From Rhodobacteraceae bacterium DSL-40 (GTDB lineage: Bacteria > Pseudomonadota > Alphaproteobacteria > Rhodobacterales > Rhodobacteraceae): DNA of 64,000 nucleotides. A model generated the notes under the pieces. The model was given only the letters and a program-made list of their open reading frames with translations, was not told the origin of the DNA and searched no databases. The first letter of the stretch is position 1, and each line of letters opens with the position of its first letter. Both the position numbers and the translations under genes were made by a program. Positions 51,602 through 60,631 of the stretch are shown here, piece by piece. Location: contig QKPN01000021.1 in NCBI GenBank assembly GCA_003258405.1, forward strand, positions 23,340-87,339. The letters run 5' to 3'.

Positions 51602-52523
51602 TCGAAAGGCGGCAGACCTGCTGCTGTCTGTGATCGAGACGCCGGATGCGGTCATCAGCGGCTCGGTCCTCGACGGCTACTATGGGCGCGTCGCGCCAGC
51701 GCTGAAGGCGGCAGGGATCCTTCAGCCGAAAGATCACTCGCGGGCGGCTGTTTCACTCGTCGACCATGAAGACGAGCCCGTAAATCTGACTTGGTCATCT
51801 GAACATCGGGCATATGGGTATTTCAGCCCGTCAGCGGGTTGGGTGAATGTCCCCGGTGATCAGTTGGCGACGTACCGTGTCAACTTCAACACGTTGCTCG
51901 AACAGCTGCTGGAGCGGCTGGATCTGTCGCCGCGAACCGGCCCAGTCGAACTCGTGCCCGACCATCTGTGGGAGGTCGGCGACGCGCGACTTCCAGGACG
52001 CAGCAAACGTACATCCGTCTGGATTGGCCGTCGGCTCTGCGAACCAGGGATTTGGAAAAGTTTCATCGATACTGCCCGCAAGCGTCCGGCGCCCGGCTTG
52101 CGAATCGTCCTGAGCTTCACGCCTGGGAATCGCCTGCCGACTGACGTGCACCTCGGTCATACGCTGATCGCCGTTCGAGATGTCGCCGATCACAACGGTC
52201 ATGCTGTCGTTCCCGACCTATTGGCTGCCCGTGTTGCGGCAGGCTCACAGCTGAACGACGACCTGATCACCATGGCGGCCGACGGCGCGTCCCTCACAGT
52301 TCGCGGAACACGGCATGCATTCTCTGGATCGAAACAGCGCGCAATCATCCGGCAATTGTATGATGCTTGGAAATCCGGCCATCCGGAACTTCTGACCGCC
52401 GAGGTTCTGGAGAGCGCCGGATACAGCACCAGCGTCAACACGCTGGCGAAGGCTTTCTCCGGGAGAGCTGAATGGCGTGATTTCATCAGAGAGGAGAATG
52501 GCCGCTGTTGGTTGTTCCTCTGA
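51585..52523 (+). CDS. Protein of unknown function (312 aa)
   Basis: Starts at a GTG inside the end of the preceding gene. No recognised domain. The middle has a compact stretch of short strands (VWIGRRLCEPGIWKSFI, PGLRIVLSFTPGNRLP, TLIAVRDVADHNGH), and the last 70 residues (KQRAIIRQLYDAWKSG, LLTAEVLESAGYS, TLAKAFSGRAEWRDFI) look like a winged-helix ending. A strong terminator lies 22 bases after the stop. Together with the preceding gene it forms a two-gene unit under the XRE-controlled promoter. Confidence 0.65.
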   Translation: MPSSIDRKAADLLLSVIETPDAVISGSVLDGYYGRVAPALKAAGILQPKDHSRAAVSLVDHEDEPVNLTWSSEHRAYGYFSPSAGWVNVPGDQLATYRVNFNTLLEQLLERLDLSPRTGPVELVPDHLWEVGDARLPGRSKRTSVWIGRRLCEPGIWKSFIDTARKRPAPGLRIVLSFTPGNRLPTDVHLGHTLIAVRDVADHNGHAVVPDLLAARVAAGSQLNDDLITMAADGASLTVRGTRHAFSGSKQRAIIRQLYDAWKSGHPELLTAEVLESAGYSTSVNTLAKAFSGRAEWRDFIREENGRCWLFL

Positions 52524-52544
52524 TGCGCTGAATCTCTCAACTGC

Positions 52545-52572
52545 AAGGCCGCCCGATGGGGCGGCTTTTTTC
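52545..52572 (+). terminator. Intrinsic terminator
   Basis: GCCGCCC pairs with GGGCGGC (with outer AAG/TTT pairs) and is followed by six T. It ends the transcript of the two unknown genes. Confidence 0.85.
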
Positions 52573-52690
52573 ATTTCTGAGCCGGTTTTTCCGAATCCTA
52601 CCTTGAGCCCTACCTGGCTCCTCCCCGGCTCCTACCCGCCCGGTAGCCATCCTCTCCGCAGGTTTTCGACAAGAACCCAAGGAGACACAG

Positions 52691-52900
52691 ATGGCTACGA
52701 AACATCTCAACCAGATCGACCTGGCTGCGCGCTGGAACATCAGCCACCGCACGCTTGAGCGGTGGCGCTGGACGGGCGAAGGCCCGCGCTTCGTCAAACT
52801 CGGCGGTCGGGTCGTGTACCGCCTCGAAGACGTCGAGGAGTACGAGCGCGAGCAGATCCGCGCGAGCACCGCCGACACCCCTGCCAAGCCTGCGGCGTGA
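52691..52900 (+). CDS. Excisionase/AlpA-like HTH protein
   Basis: A 69-aa MerR-like HTH (HTH_17): LNQIDLAARWNISHRTLERWRWTGEGPRFVKLGGRVVYRLEDVEEYE pattern, recognised by DLAARWNISHRTLERW and VVYRLEDVEEYE. Such proteins act as excisionases or early phage regulators. AAGGAGAC lies before the ATG. It follows a terminator and begins the rightward phage-like replication operon; the next gene starts 10 bases later. Confidence 0.8.
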   Translation: MATKHLNQIDLAARWNISHRTLERWRWTGEGPRFVKLGGRVVYRLEDVEEYEREQIRASTADTPAKPAA

Positions 52901-52910
52901 GGGGGCGGTG

Positions 52911-53399
52911 ATGACGATTTCCAACCGCATCTCGCTCGATGAGCTCCGGCACATGGCCGTCGGCGATATCGCCGCTATGCCCGCTGAGCAACTCGCCCTC
53001 CTGCAGGACGAGGCCGCCGATGCCCTGCGTCGCGCCAAGACGATCTGCGACTGGGTCGATGGTGCCGTCGCGCTCAAGTACGTCGATCGTGCCCACGCGG
53101 CACGCCAGGCCGCCGGCAAGGACACCGGCACGATCCGCCTCGACGATGGCACGGTCACCGTGATCGCCGACCTGCCGAAGCGGGTGGACTGGGACCAGGA
53201 CAAACTCGCCGCCCTTGTCGATCGCATCCGGGCCGAGGGCGACGACCCCGCCGAATACGTCGACGTCGCGATCAAGGTGCCCGAACGCAAGTTCGCGGCC
53301 TGGCCGAGCCGCATCCGCTCTGCCTTCGAGGACGCGCGCACCGTCCGCACCGGCAGGCCCAGCTTCCGCCTTTCCCTGACCAACGAGGTGACGTCATGA
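52911..53399 (+). CDS. Phage-type protein of unknown function (162 aa)
   Basis: Not recognised by domain. It is mainly helical at the N-terminus (LQDEAADALRRAKTICDWVDGAVALKY) with a small beta part (GTIRLDDGTVTVIADLPKRVDWD). GGGGGCGG lies before the ATG. It overlaps the next gene by ATGA. It resembles hypothetical genes near recombination ATPases of alphaproteobacterial prophages; a role in recombination or replication is only suggested by position. Confidence 0.65.
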   Translation: MTISNRISLDELRHMAVGDIAAMPAEQLALLQDEAADALRRAKTICDWVDGAVALKYVDRAHAARQAAGKDTGTIRLDDGTVTVIADLPKRVDWDQDKLAALVDRIRAEGDDPAEYVDVAIKVPERKFAAWPSRIRSAFEDARTVRTGRPSFRLSLTNEVTS

Positions 53400-53692
53400 G
53401 CATCACGAAGAAACTCGCGGTGCTCCGCGAGCGGCATTACGGGCTGGACAAGCTACCCGAGACGATCCGGGTGCCGGCCCTTGGCGAACGTCGCGACGAT
53501 ACCCTCAAGCCGGTCGGGACGGCGTCGATCGACGACCTGGCGTTCGCCCTCATCGGGCTGAACGAGCGGGCGTCGGCGCTCTACCGCGAGATCGACGCCG
53601 TGCGCACCCTTCACGACGAGGGGCGCAAGGCCGGCGCGCTGGGTGCGGACATCGCGATCGATGCCCTGATCGCGGCGAAGGGAGGCAAATGA
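53396..53692 (+). CDS. Small phage-type protein (98 aa)
   Basis: Overlaps both neighbours by ATGA. Mostly helical, with a central segment TASIDDLAFALIGLNERASALYREIDAVRTLHDEG (noted by its ends TASIDDLAFAL and LHDEGRKAG). No known motif. Its tight coupling to the Sak4-like ATPase gene suggests joint work. Confidence 0.65.
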   Translation: MSITKKLAVLRERHYGLDKLPETIRVPALGERRDDTLKPVGTASIDDLAFALIGLNERASALYREIDAVRTLHDEGRKAGALGADIAIDALIAAKGGK

Positions 53693-54579
53693 TGGCTCTC
53701 CCGATCATTTCGGCCGATCAGCGTCTCGCCGAGCCGCGCGGCATCAAGGGTACGATCTTCGGCAAGTCCGGGATCGGCAAGACCAGTCTTCTCTGGACAC
53801 TCGACCCCGCCACTACGTTGTTCATCGATCTGGAAGCGGGCGACCTTGCCATCGAGGGATGGTCCGGCGACAGCGTCCGGCCCCGCACCTGGAAGGAATG
53901 CCGCGACTTCGCGGTGTTCATCGGCGGGCCGAACCCGGCGCTGCGCGAGGACCAGCCTTACAGCCAGGCGCATTTCGACGAGGTCTGCGGGCGCTACGGC
54001 GATCCGGAGGTGATCGGGAAATACGAGACCGTTTTCATCGACTCGATCACCGTGGCCGGGCGGCTCTGCTTCCAATGGTGCCGCGGCCAGCCCGAGGCGT
54101 TCTCGGACAAGACCGGCAAGCCCGACGTCCGCGGCGCCTACGGCCTGCACGGCCGCGAGATGGTCGCGTGGCTCACCCATCTCCAGCACACGCGGGCGAA
54201 GAACGTCTGGTTCGTCGGGATCCTCGACGAGAAGCTCGACGACTTCAATCGGCGCGTTTTCCAGCCGCAGATCGACGGCTCGAAGACCGGCCTCGAACTG
54301 CCGGGCATCGTCGATGAAGTCCTGACGATGGCGGAGATCAAGGACGAGTCCGGCACGCCGTACAGGGCCTTCGTCTGCCAGACGATCAATTCGTGGAACT
54401 TCCCCGCGAAGGACCGCTCCGGCCGCCTTGACCTGATCGAGGAGCCGCATCTCGGCCGACTGATGGCGAAGATCCGCGGACCCGTGAAGCCCGCATCCGA
54501 GCGGCTGGCATATCGCAGCCCGCCTGCGACCGCGACCGCGCCGACCACCGGTGCTCCCACCCATTCCGAAAACACCTGA
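53689..54579 (+). CDS. Sak4-like phage recombination ATPase
   Basis: 296 aa, RecA-fold ATPase: Walker A G-K-S-G-I-G-K-T-S near residues 25-33, LFIDLEAGD near 44 and Walker B YETVFIDSITV near 109. This is the AAA_24/Sak4 group that acts with phage single-strand annealing or SSB proteins in recombination. The C-terminal 30 residues are low complexity (proline, threonine, alanine). It starts by ATGA overlap and is followed after 17 bases by a gene whose tail is also low complexity, like SSB-type partners. Confidence 0.8.
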   Translation: MMALPIISADQRLAEPRGIKGTIFGKSGIGKTSLLWTLDPATTLFIDLEAGDLAIEGWSGDSVRPRTWKECRDFAVFIGGPNPALREDQPYSQAHFDEVCGRYGDPEVIGKYETVFIDSITVAGRLCFQWCRGQPEAFSDKTGKPDVRGAYGLHGREMVAWLTHLQHTRAKNVWFVGILDEKLDDFNRRVFQPQIDGSKTGLELPGIVDEVLTMAEIKDESGTPYRAFVCQTINSWNFPAKDRSGRLDLIEEPHLGRLMAKIRGPVKPASERLAYRSPPATATAPTTGAPTHSENT

Positions 54580-54596
54580 AAGAGGAGACCCCAGTC

Positions 54597-55220
54597 ATGT
54601 CTGGATCCTGGAACGACTTCAACTCTGCGCAATCCAACACCAACGTCATCCCGAAGGGCACCCTCGCCAAGGTGCGCCTGACGCTCCGCCCGGGCGGCTT
54701 CGATGACCCCTCGCAGGGCTGGACCGGCGGCTGGGCGCGCCGCGCCGCCACCGGCGCCGTCTATCTCGACGCCGAATACACGGTGCTCGAGGGGCCCTAT
54801 GCCCGGCGGAAGGTCTGGTCGCTGATCGGCCTTTACAGTCCCAAAGGCCCGGACTGGGCGAACATGGGGCGCGGCCTGATCCGCGGAATCCTCAACTCGG
54901 CGCGCGGCGTATCCGACAAGGACAACTCGCCCGAGGCGCAGGCCCGCCGCCGCATCAACGGGTTCGGTGATCTCGACGGCGTCGAGTTCATCGCACGCAT
55001 CGACATCGGCACCGACACCAACGGCGAGGACAAGAACGAGATCCGCGCTGCCGTCACCCCCGATCATCGCGATTACGCCGCGCTGATGGGCACGGTCGCG
55101 CCGCAGTTCACCGCCGCCCCGGCGCAGGGGCACGCCCCGCAGCAGCCCACCACGGCCACCCAGCCCAGCCAGCCCGCGTCCGCCCCCGGCGCCGCCGGTC
55201 GGCCGAGCTGGGCGCAGTAA
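54597..55220 (+). CDS. Phage protein, possible single-strand DNA-binding partner
   Basis: A 207-aa protein. Residues 15-160 are beta-rich (GTLAKVRLTLRPGG, GAVYLDAEYTVLEGPYARRKVWSLIGLYS, DGVEFIARIDIGTD), and residues 165-207 are a Gln/Pro/Ala-rich tail ending SWAQ. The shape (OB-like body, flexible tail) is that of an ssDNA-binding protein, and its place between the Sak4-like ATPase and a helicase supports this, but I see no certain family match. AGGAGAC precedes the ATG. Confidence 0.65.
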   Translation: MSGSWNDFNSAQSNTNVIPKGTLAKVRLTLRPGGFDDPSQGWTGGWARRAATGAVYLDAEYTVLEGPYARRKVWSLIGLYSPKGPDWANMGRGLIRGILNSARGVSDKDNSPEAQARRRINGFGDLDGVEFIARIDIGTDTNGEDKNEIRAAVTPDHRDYAALMGTVAPQFTAAPAQGHAPQQPTTATQPSQPASAPGAAGRPSWAQ

Positions 55221-55234
55221 GGGGGAGACCGGCC

Positions 55235-56923
55235 ATGCGCCTGCGCCCCCGCCAGAAGACCTTCGTCGAGCGCAGCGTTGCTGCGCTCGCTTCCCGCGGC
55301 AACACGCTGGGCGTGGCGCCCACCGGTGCGGGCAAGACCATCATGCTCTCGGCGGTCACCGGCGAGATGATCGGCGAAGGCGCGAAGGCCTGCGTGCTGG
55401 CCCATCGCGACGAGTTGACGGCGCAGAACCGCGCCAAGTTCCAGCGCGTGGTGCCGGGCGTCGCCACCTCGGTGATCGACGCCACGGAGAAATCCTGGGG
55501 CGGCCAGGTCGCCTTCGCCATGGTGCCGACGCTGGCGCGGACCTCGAACCTCGCCGACATGCCGCGCCTCGACCTGCTGGTCGTGGATGAGGCGCACCAT
55601 GCCGTCGCCGACAGCTACCGCCGCATCATCGACCGGGTGCGCGAGGCCAATCCCGACGCCCGCATCTTCGGGGTCACGGCGACGCCGAACCGGGGCGACA
55701 AAAAGGGTCTGCGCGAGGTCTTCGATAATGTCGCCGACCAGGTCCGGCTGGGCGAGCTCATCGCCTCTGGCCACCTCGTGCCGCCCCGCACCTTCGTCAT
55801 CGATGTCGGTGTCCAGGACGAGCTGCGCTCGGTCCGCAAGACCATGTCGGATTTCGACATGGCGGAGGTGGCGGGCATCATGGACCGCGCTCCCGTCACC
55901 GACGAGGTGATCCGGCACTGGAAGGAGAAGGCAGGCGACCGGCAGACCGTGGTGTTCTGCTCCACCGTCGCGCACGCCGAACACGTCACCGACGCCTTCA
56001 GGGCGGCGGGCGTTTCCGCCGCGCTGATCCACGGCGATCTGGCGGCCGAGACGCGGAAGGCGATCCTCGCCGACTATGCGGCGGGCAGCATCCGCGTCGT
56101 GGTTAACGTGGCCGTGCTGACCGAGGGCTGGGACCATCCGCCCACCTCCTGCGTCGTGCTGCTGCGGCCCAGCTCCTACAAGTCCACCATGATCCAGATG
56201 GTCGGGCGCGGCCTGCGCACCGTTGATCCCGAGGAACATCCTGGCATCGTGAAGACCGACTGCGTCGTGCTGGATTTCGGCACCTCGAGCCTGATCCACG
56301 GCACGCTGGAACAGGATGTCGATCTCGACGGCAAGACCGAAACCGGCGAAGCGCCGACGAAGACCTGTCCTGCCTGCGAGGCGGAGATCCCGCTTGCCGC
56401 CACCGAATGCCCGCTCTGCGGCGAGGCGTTCCCGCGGGAGGACGAAGAGACAGGTGAAGGCGGCGGTGCCGCGCCGCTGTCGGGCTTCATGATGACGGAA
56501 ATCGACCTGCTGAAGCGGTCCAGCTTCGCGTGGGTCGACCTCTACGGCACGGACGATGCGCTGATGGCCACGGGCTTCGCGGCCTGGGGCGGCATCTTCT
56601 GGCTGGACGGGTTCTGGTACGCAATCGGCGGGGCCAAAGGCGAACGCCCGCATCTGCTCGGCGTCGGCGAGCGCACGGTCTGCCTCGCGCAGGCGGACGA
56701 CTGGCTGAACACCCACGAGACCGACGAAAGCGCCTTCAAGACCCGCTCCTGGCTGCGCCAGCCGCCGACCGAGAAGCAGCTGCAGTATCTGCCGCCCGAG
56801 TGTCGACATGACTTCGGGCTGACGCGCTACCGCGCCTCGGCGCTTATGACCTTCGGCTTCAACAAGCGCGCGATCCGGCAGCTGATCGACGCTGCGGCTG
56901 CACCCGAGCGGAGGGCGGCATGA
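55235..56923 (+). CDS. Superfamily 2 DEAD/DEAH-box helicase with zinc finger
   Basis: 562 aa. Motif I PTGAGKTIM near residue 31, motif Ia VLAHRDEL, motif II VVDEAHHA (DEAH) near 116, motif III GVTATPNRG near 145, motif IV VVFCSTVAHAEHV, motif V NVAVLTEGWDHP and motif VI QMVGRGLR near 325. After the helicase core comes a zinc finger C-P-A-C-x12-C-P-L-C near 375 and a C-terminal part of about 150 residues. This is the phage-type UvsW/RecG-like helicase seen in prophage replication blocks. Three bases separate it from the next gene. Confidence 0.88.
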   Translation: MRLRPRQKTFVERSVAALASRGNTLGVAPTGAGKTIMLSAVTGEMIGEGAKACVLAHRDELTAQNRAKFQRVVPGVATSVIDATEKSWGGQVAFAMVPTLARTSNLADMPRLDLLVVDEAHHAVADSYRRIIDRVREANPDARIFGVTATPNRGDKKGLREVFDNVADQVRLGELIASGHLVPPRTFVIDVGVQDELRSVRKTMSDFDMAEVAGIMDRAPVTDEVIRHWKEKAGDRQTVVFCSTVAHAEHVTDAFRAAGVSAALIHGDLAAETRKAILADYAAGSIRVVVNVAVLTEGWDHPPTSCVVLLRPSSYKSTMIQMVGRGLRTVDPEEHPGIVKTDCVVLDFGTSSLIHGTLEQDVDLDGKTETGEAPTKTCPACEAEIPLAATECPLCGEAFPREDEETGEGGGAAPLSGFMMTEIDLLKRSSFAWVDLYGTDDALMATGFAAWGGIFWLDGFWYAIGGAKGERPHLLGVGERTVCLAQADDWLNTHETDESAFKTRSWLRQPPTEKQLQYLPPECRHDFGLTRYRASALMTFGFNKRAIRQLIDAAAAPERRAA

Positions 56924-56926
56924 CCC

Positions 56927-57337
56927 ATGATGCCCGTCACATCCATCAACGCCGAGGACCGGCGGCGGCTCTGGCATCCGCGTGGGACGCTCTGTGCTGT
57001 CTGCCGGCAACCCACCCGTGGTTTTGGCTGGTTCGATCCGCACCGAATGAGGCGGCCCCGGCCTTCGGTCTGGTTCTGCTCGATGCCCTGCCAGTCCTTC
57101 TGGACGCGCTTGGCCAGGGAGCGTTTCGCCATGGTTGACCTGACCGAGGAAGAGCGCGCCGCGATCACCGCCACCATGAAGCGCGTGGCGCTGCTGATGG
57201 ACGAGATCGGCTGGGCCACCCCGCTGGCCGGTCTGACCGAGGCGCAGGTCCGCGCCCTGATCGAGGAAGCCGTCGAGGGTTTCCGCGAGGCCATGTCCGA
57301 CATCGTCCGGGCGCAGACGCCGGAGGTGCCGTTTTGA
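56927..57337 (+). CDS. DUF6511 protein with zinc-binding N-terminus
   Basis: 136 aa. Residues 20-55 hold CAVCRQPTRGFGWFDP and WFCSMPCQSFW, a C-x2-C...C-x3-C zinc site. The rest is helical (DLTEEERAAITATMKRVALLMDEIGWATPLAGLTEAQ, noted by DLTEEERAA and GLTEAQVRALIEEAVE). I assign DUF6511 from memory of prophage neighbours. Overlaps the nuclease gene by ATGA. Function unknown. Confidence 0.7.
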   Translation: MMPVTSINAEDRRRLWHPRGTLCAVCRQPTRGFGWFDPHRMRRPRPSVWFCSMPCQSFWTRLARERFAMVDLTEEERAAITATMKRVALLMDEIGWATPLAGLTEAQVRALIEEAVEGFREAMSDIVRAQTPEVPF

Positions 57338-58104
57338 CCCTCGATTACAATCATCGGCCCAGCTTCGCCGAGCAGGTCAACGCCGCTGTCGATCGGGCGC
57401 TCACCGCTGATCAGGCCACGCGGCCGCCCCGCGACTATCTCGGCGGCTCGCGCCTCGGCCATGCCTGCGAGCGCGCGCTGCAGTTCGAGTTCACGGCCAC
57501 GCCGAAGGACGAGGGCCAGGACTTCAGCGGCCAGTCGCTGCGCATCTTCGCCATCGGCCACGCGCTCGAGGATCTGGCCGTCGCCTGGCTGCGCGGCGCG
57601 GGGTTCGACCTCTACACCCGCAAGGGCAACCGGCCCGATGGCGGCCAGTTTGGCTTCTCGGTCGCTGGCGGGCGCATCCGCGGTCATGTCGACGGCATCA
57701 TTGCCGCCGGGCCCGAGGGCTTCGGTCTCGCCGTTCCCGCGCTCTGGGAATGCAAGACGATGAACGCGAAGAACTGGCGCGCTTGCGTCAAGGACGGCGT
57801 GACCAAGTCGAAGCCGGTCTACGCCGCCCAGATCGCGCTCTACCAGGCCTACATGGAGGCGACGGTCCCCGGCATCTCGGCCGCGCCCGCCGTGTTTACC
57901 GCGATCAACAAAGACACGGCCGAGATGTACCACGAACTGGTGCCCTTCGACGCCGATCTCGCGCAGCGCATGTCCGACCGGGGCGTGCGGATCCTGCAGG
58001 CGACCGACGCGGGCGAGCTTCTGCCGCGCGTCGCCACCACGCCCGACTTCTTCGAATGCCGCTTCTGCCCGTGGTCCGAGCGCTGCTGGGGGCTGCCGGC
58101 ATGA
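57334..58104 (+). CDS. PD-(D/E)XK nuclease, Cas4/RecB-like
   Basis: 256 aa. Active-site residues are visible as G-H-V-D-G-I-I near residue 115 and W-E-C-K-T near 140, the D...E-x-K core of RecB-type nucleases, with a Q-I-A-L-Y-Q helix near 165. Cysteines near the start (HACERAL) and at the end (C-R-F-C-P-W-S-E-R-C) suit an iron-sulfur cluster as in Cas4/AddB. It overlaps both neighbours by ATGA. Likely processes DNA ends during phage recombination. Confidence 0.82.
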   Translation: MTLDYNHRPSFAEQVNAAVDRALTADQATRPPRDYLGGSRLGHACERALQFEFTATPKDEGQDFSGQSLRIFAIGHALEDLAVAWLRGAGFDLYTRKGNRPDGGQFGFSVAGGRIRGHVDGIIAAGPEGFGLAVPALWECKTMNAKNWRACVKDGVTKSKPVYAAQIALYQAYMEATVPGISAAPAVFTAINKDTAEMYHELVPFDADLAQRMSDRGVRILQATDAGELLPRVATTPDFFECRFCPWSERCWGLPA

Positions 58105-60422
58105 GCGACGACGGCATCCTGCACTTCAACCCGTGGATGGACTTCAACGACGGGCCACCGTCCGAGAACCCCTTCGGCTGCGACCCCGACCCCGAGCAGA
58201 TCGCCGTCTTCCTCGACACCGTGTTCAGCTGGTGCGAGGGGCTGATCCCGCTCCGCGGCTTCGTCGACAAGGGTCAGGGCCGGGACGGCAAGCCGCACAA
58301 CATCTGGATCCCCGCCGACGACACCGCGCCCGGAAAACTCGCGACCTTCGCCGCGTGGGCGAACCGCGAGGGCGCCGCTGTCTATGTCATCCCCGGCACT
58401 GTCGCCGAGCAGGGTCAGGCCCGCGCCGCCGATGTGCTGCAGATGCAGGCCATCGTCGTCGATCTCGACGCGGGCGACATCCCGGCCAAGCTGGACCATG
58501 TCACCCACCATCTTGGTCCGCCGACGCTGATCATCGAAAGCGGCGGGCGCACGCCCGAGGGTGCGGCCAAGCTCCATGTCTGGTGGAAACTGACCGAGCC
58601 CGCGGAGGGCGGCGACCTGGCCACTCTCTGCCGCCTGCGCGGCGAGATCGCCGTGAAGGTCGGCGGCGACACACATTTCCGCTCGGCGCACCAGCCGATC
58701 CGGGTGCCAGGCACGGTCTATCACAAGCACGGCCACCAGCGCCTCGTGCAGATCCGCGAACAGCGCGACGTCGAAGTCGACCTTGCGGACTTCGCCGAGA
58801 AGGTCGCCGAGATGCCGCCGCTGCCCGGTGTGGGCTTCGCCAGCGACGTTGCCGCGCCGACCGCGAAGCCCGGCATCGACGCGGTGCTCACCACGCCGGT
58901 GCGCGAGGGCGCTGTTGACGACTGGTCCCGGTTCCAGGGGGCAAGCGCCGCCATCGGCCATTACGTTCGTTTGGTGCACGAGGGCCGCCTCGACCCCTTC
59001 GCAGGCTGGGAGGCGATCTGCGGCTACAACGCCGCCATGCTGCGCCCGTCCTGGCCGCTCGATCGGCTGATGGCCGAGTCCGAACGGCTCTGGGAGCTGC
59101 ATGTGAAGCGCAACGGTCCGGCGCTCCTGCGCGCAGCGCACGTCGATGCCCCGGCCAGCCCGCTGCCGACCTTCAGCCTCGGCGCGCTGCTCGACGACAC
59201 GAGCCCCATGCCCGAGGACGTCATCGGGCCGCGCGTGCTGACGCCGGGCGGTCTCCTGGTGCTGGGCGGCGCGCCCAAGGTCGGCAAGAGCGACTTCCTG
59301 ATCTCCTGGCTCGTGCACATGGCCGCTGGCGTGCCCTTCCTCGGCTTCACGCCGCCGCGGCCGCTGCGCGTGTTCTATCTGCAGGCCGAGATCCAGTATC
59401 ACTATCTGCGCGAGCGCATGCGGCAGATCGCGCTGCCCGCCGCCGTGATCGCCGCCGCGCGCGACACCTTCATCGCCACCCCGAAGTTGAAGCTGTTGCT
59501 CGACGCGGAGGGCGTCGCCCGCGTGGCCGAGGCGATCCGGGCCGCATTCGCCGACGCGCCGCCCGACGTCCTCGTCATCGACCCGATCCGCAACCTCTTC
59601 GACGGTGGACCAGACGGCGGCGGCGAAAACGACAACACCGCCATGATGTTCTTCCTGAAAGACCGTGTGGAGCTTCTCCGTGAGGCGGTCAATCCGGACG
59701 CGGGCGTGATCCTCGCCCACCACACCCGCAAGGCCACCAAGCACCAGGTCAAGGACGATCCCTTCCTCGCGCTCTCCGGCGCCAGCGCGCTGCGCGGCTT
59801 CTACACCTCGGGGTTGCTCATGCACCGACCCGACGAGGACAGCAGCGTCCGCAGGCTGGAGATCGAGTTGCGCAATGGCCCCGCGCTGCCCGGCAAGCTG
59901 ATCGACAAGGTGAAGGGCGAATGGGTCGAACTGAACCCGATGAACGAGCGCCTGGTGCGCAAGGAGGTCGGCGCCAGGCTCGATGCCGAACGGCTGCGAA
60001 AGCACGATGTCATCCTCGGTATGCTGCTGGATGAGGCTGCGAGCGAGCGCCTCTACACCGCCATGCAGTTCGCCGAGACCTTCGAGAACCGGGGCGGTCT
60101 GGGCAGCAAGCACACCATCCGCGAGCGCCTCAGCGTGCTGGCGACCAAGGGCTTCGTGAAGTTCCTGCGCGACCCCTCGGGGTTCGGCTTCCCCGTCACC
60201 CGGTCTCGGTTCGGCTACCTCTGCGTGGAAGGCATGCAGTTCGGCGCGCCCGTCGAGGAGGTCGATTCGGACACCGGCGAGGTCACCACAAGCGCCAGTC
60301 CGGTCCTGCCCAGCCACTTCAAATGCCCCCAGTCCGGGCTCTGCCTGCAGGTCGAAAACCCCGCCGTCTGGGTCTACCCGGAGGGGCTGGAAGACGACCC
60401 AACTCATATGAGTGAGGCCTGA
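58101..60422 (+). CDS. Primase-polymerase/RepA-type helicase fusion
   Basis: 773 aa. Residues 20-230 resemble RepB-like primase-polymerases: IVVDLDAGDIP gives the D-x-D pair near residue 118, and FRSAHQPIRVPGTVYHK near 195 the later His/Arg part. Residues 370-600 are a RepA/AAA_25 hexameric helicase: Walker A G-G-A-P-K-V-G-K-S-D near 391, Walker B VLVIDPIRNLF near 491, LAHHTRK near 537. The last 130 residues contain a winged-helix-like part. It probably starts DNA synthesis for the element. A palindrome-rich gap follows directly. Confidence 0.82.
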   Translation: MSDDGILHFNPWMDFNDGPPSENPFGCDPDPEQIAVFLDTVFSWCEGLIPLRGFVDKGQGRDGKPHNIWIPADDTAPGKLATFAAWANREGAAVYVIPGTVAEQGQARAADVLQMQAIVVDLDAGDIPAKLDHVTHHLGPPTLIIESGGRTPEGAAKLHVWWKLTEPAEGGDLATLCRLRGEIAVKVGGDTHFRSAHQPIRVPGTVYHKHGHQRLVQIREQRDVEVDLADFAEKVAEMPPLPGVGFASDVAAPTAKPGIDAVLTTPVREGAVDDWSRFQGASAAIGHYVRLVHEGRLDPFAGWEAICGYNAAMLRPSWPLDRLMAESERLWELHVKRNGPALLRAAHVDAPASPLPTFSLGALLDDTSPMPEDVIGPRVLTPGGLLVLGGAPKVGKSDFLISWLVHMAAGVPFLGFTPPRPLRVFYLQAEIQYHYLRERMRQIALPAAVIAAARDTFIATPKLKLLLDAEGVARVAEAIRAAFADAPPDVLVIDPIRNLFDGGPDGGGENDNTAMMFFLKDRVELLREAVNPDAGVILAHHTRKATKHQVKDDPFLALSGASALRGFYTSGLLMHRPDEDSSVRRLEIELRNGPALPGKLIDKVKGEWVELNPMNERLVRKEVGARLDAERLRKHDVILGMLLDEAASERLYTAMQFAETFENRGGLGSKHTIRERLSVLATKGFVKFLRDPSGFGFPVTRSRFGYLCVEGMQFGAPVEEVDSDTGEVTTSASPVLPSHFKCPQSGLCLQVENPAVWVYPEGLEDDPTHMSEA

Positions 60423-60431
60423 CTCATATGA
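60402..60431. repeat. Repeated ACTCATATGA with 12-bp palindrome
   Basis: ACTCATATGAGT (60402-60413, perfect palindrome) covers the end of the primase-helicase gene; ACTCATATGA returns at 60422-60431, and GACTCATG at 60493-60500. Copies about 20 and 72 bases apart could be protein-binding repeats. Confidence 0.5.
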
Positions 60432-60504
60432 CAGCGCCAACTGTGCACTCAACGAAATCAACGGGTTACGGGGAAATAAGAGTTAGGTCCCTGACTCATG
60501 CCCG

Positions 60505-60522
60505 AAGACTTCATGAAGTCTT
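60505..60522. repeat. 18-bp perfect palindrome
   Basis: AAGACTTCATGAAGTCTT, exact over its full length with no spacer, in the gap after the primase-helicase gene. Fits a dimeric regulator or origin-binding site. Confidence 0.75.
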
Positions 60523-60584
60523 ATTCCGCAATGATTTCAGCCACTTGTCCTCCTCGGAACAGTTAGGTGTCAAACCCCCATACT

Positions 60585-60631
60585 ACGTATGGGAGGGCCA
60601 CCCCACAGGGTTGGCCACTCCTCCCATACGT
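60585..60631. repeat. Inverted repeat with 12-bp perfect arms
   Basis: ACGTATGGGAGG (60585-60596) and CCTCCCATACGT (60620-60631), with a second inner pair GGCCA/TGGCC. It can form a long hairpin or cruciform; no T-run follows. Confidence 0.75.

Noticed and set aside
57849..60461. 870-codon minus-strand frame opposite the primase-helicase
   Set aside because: Shadow of a clear gene on the other strand; no motif or ribosome site.
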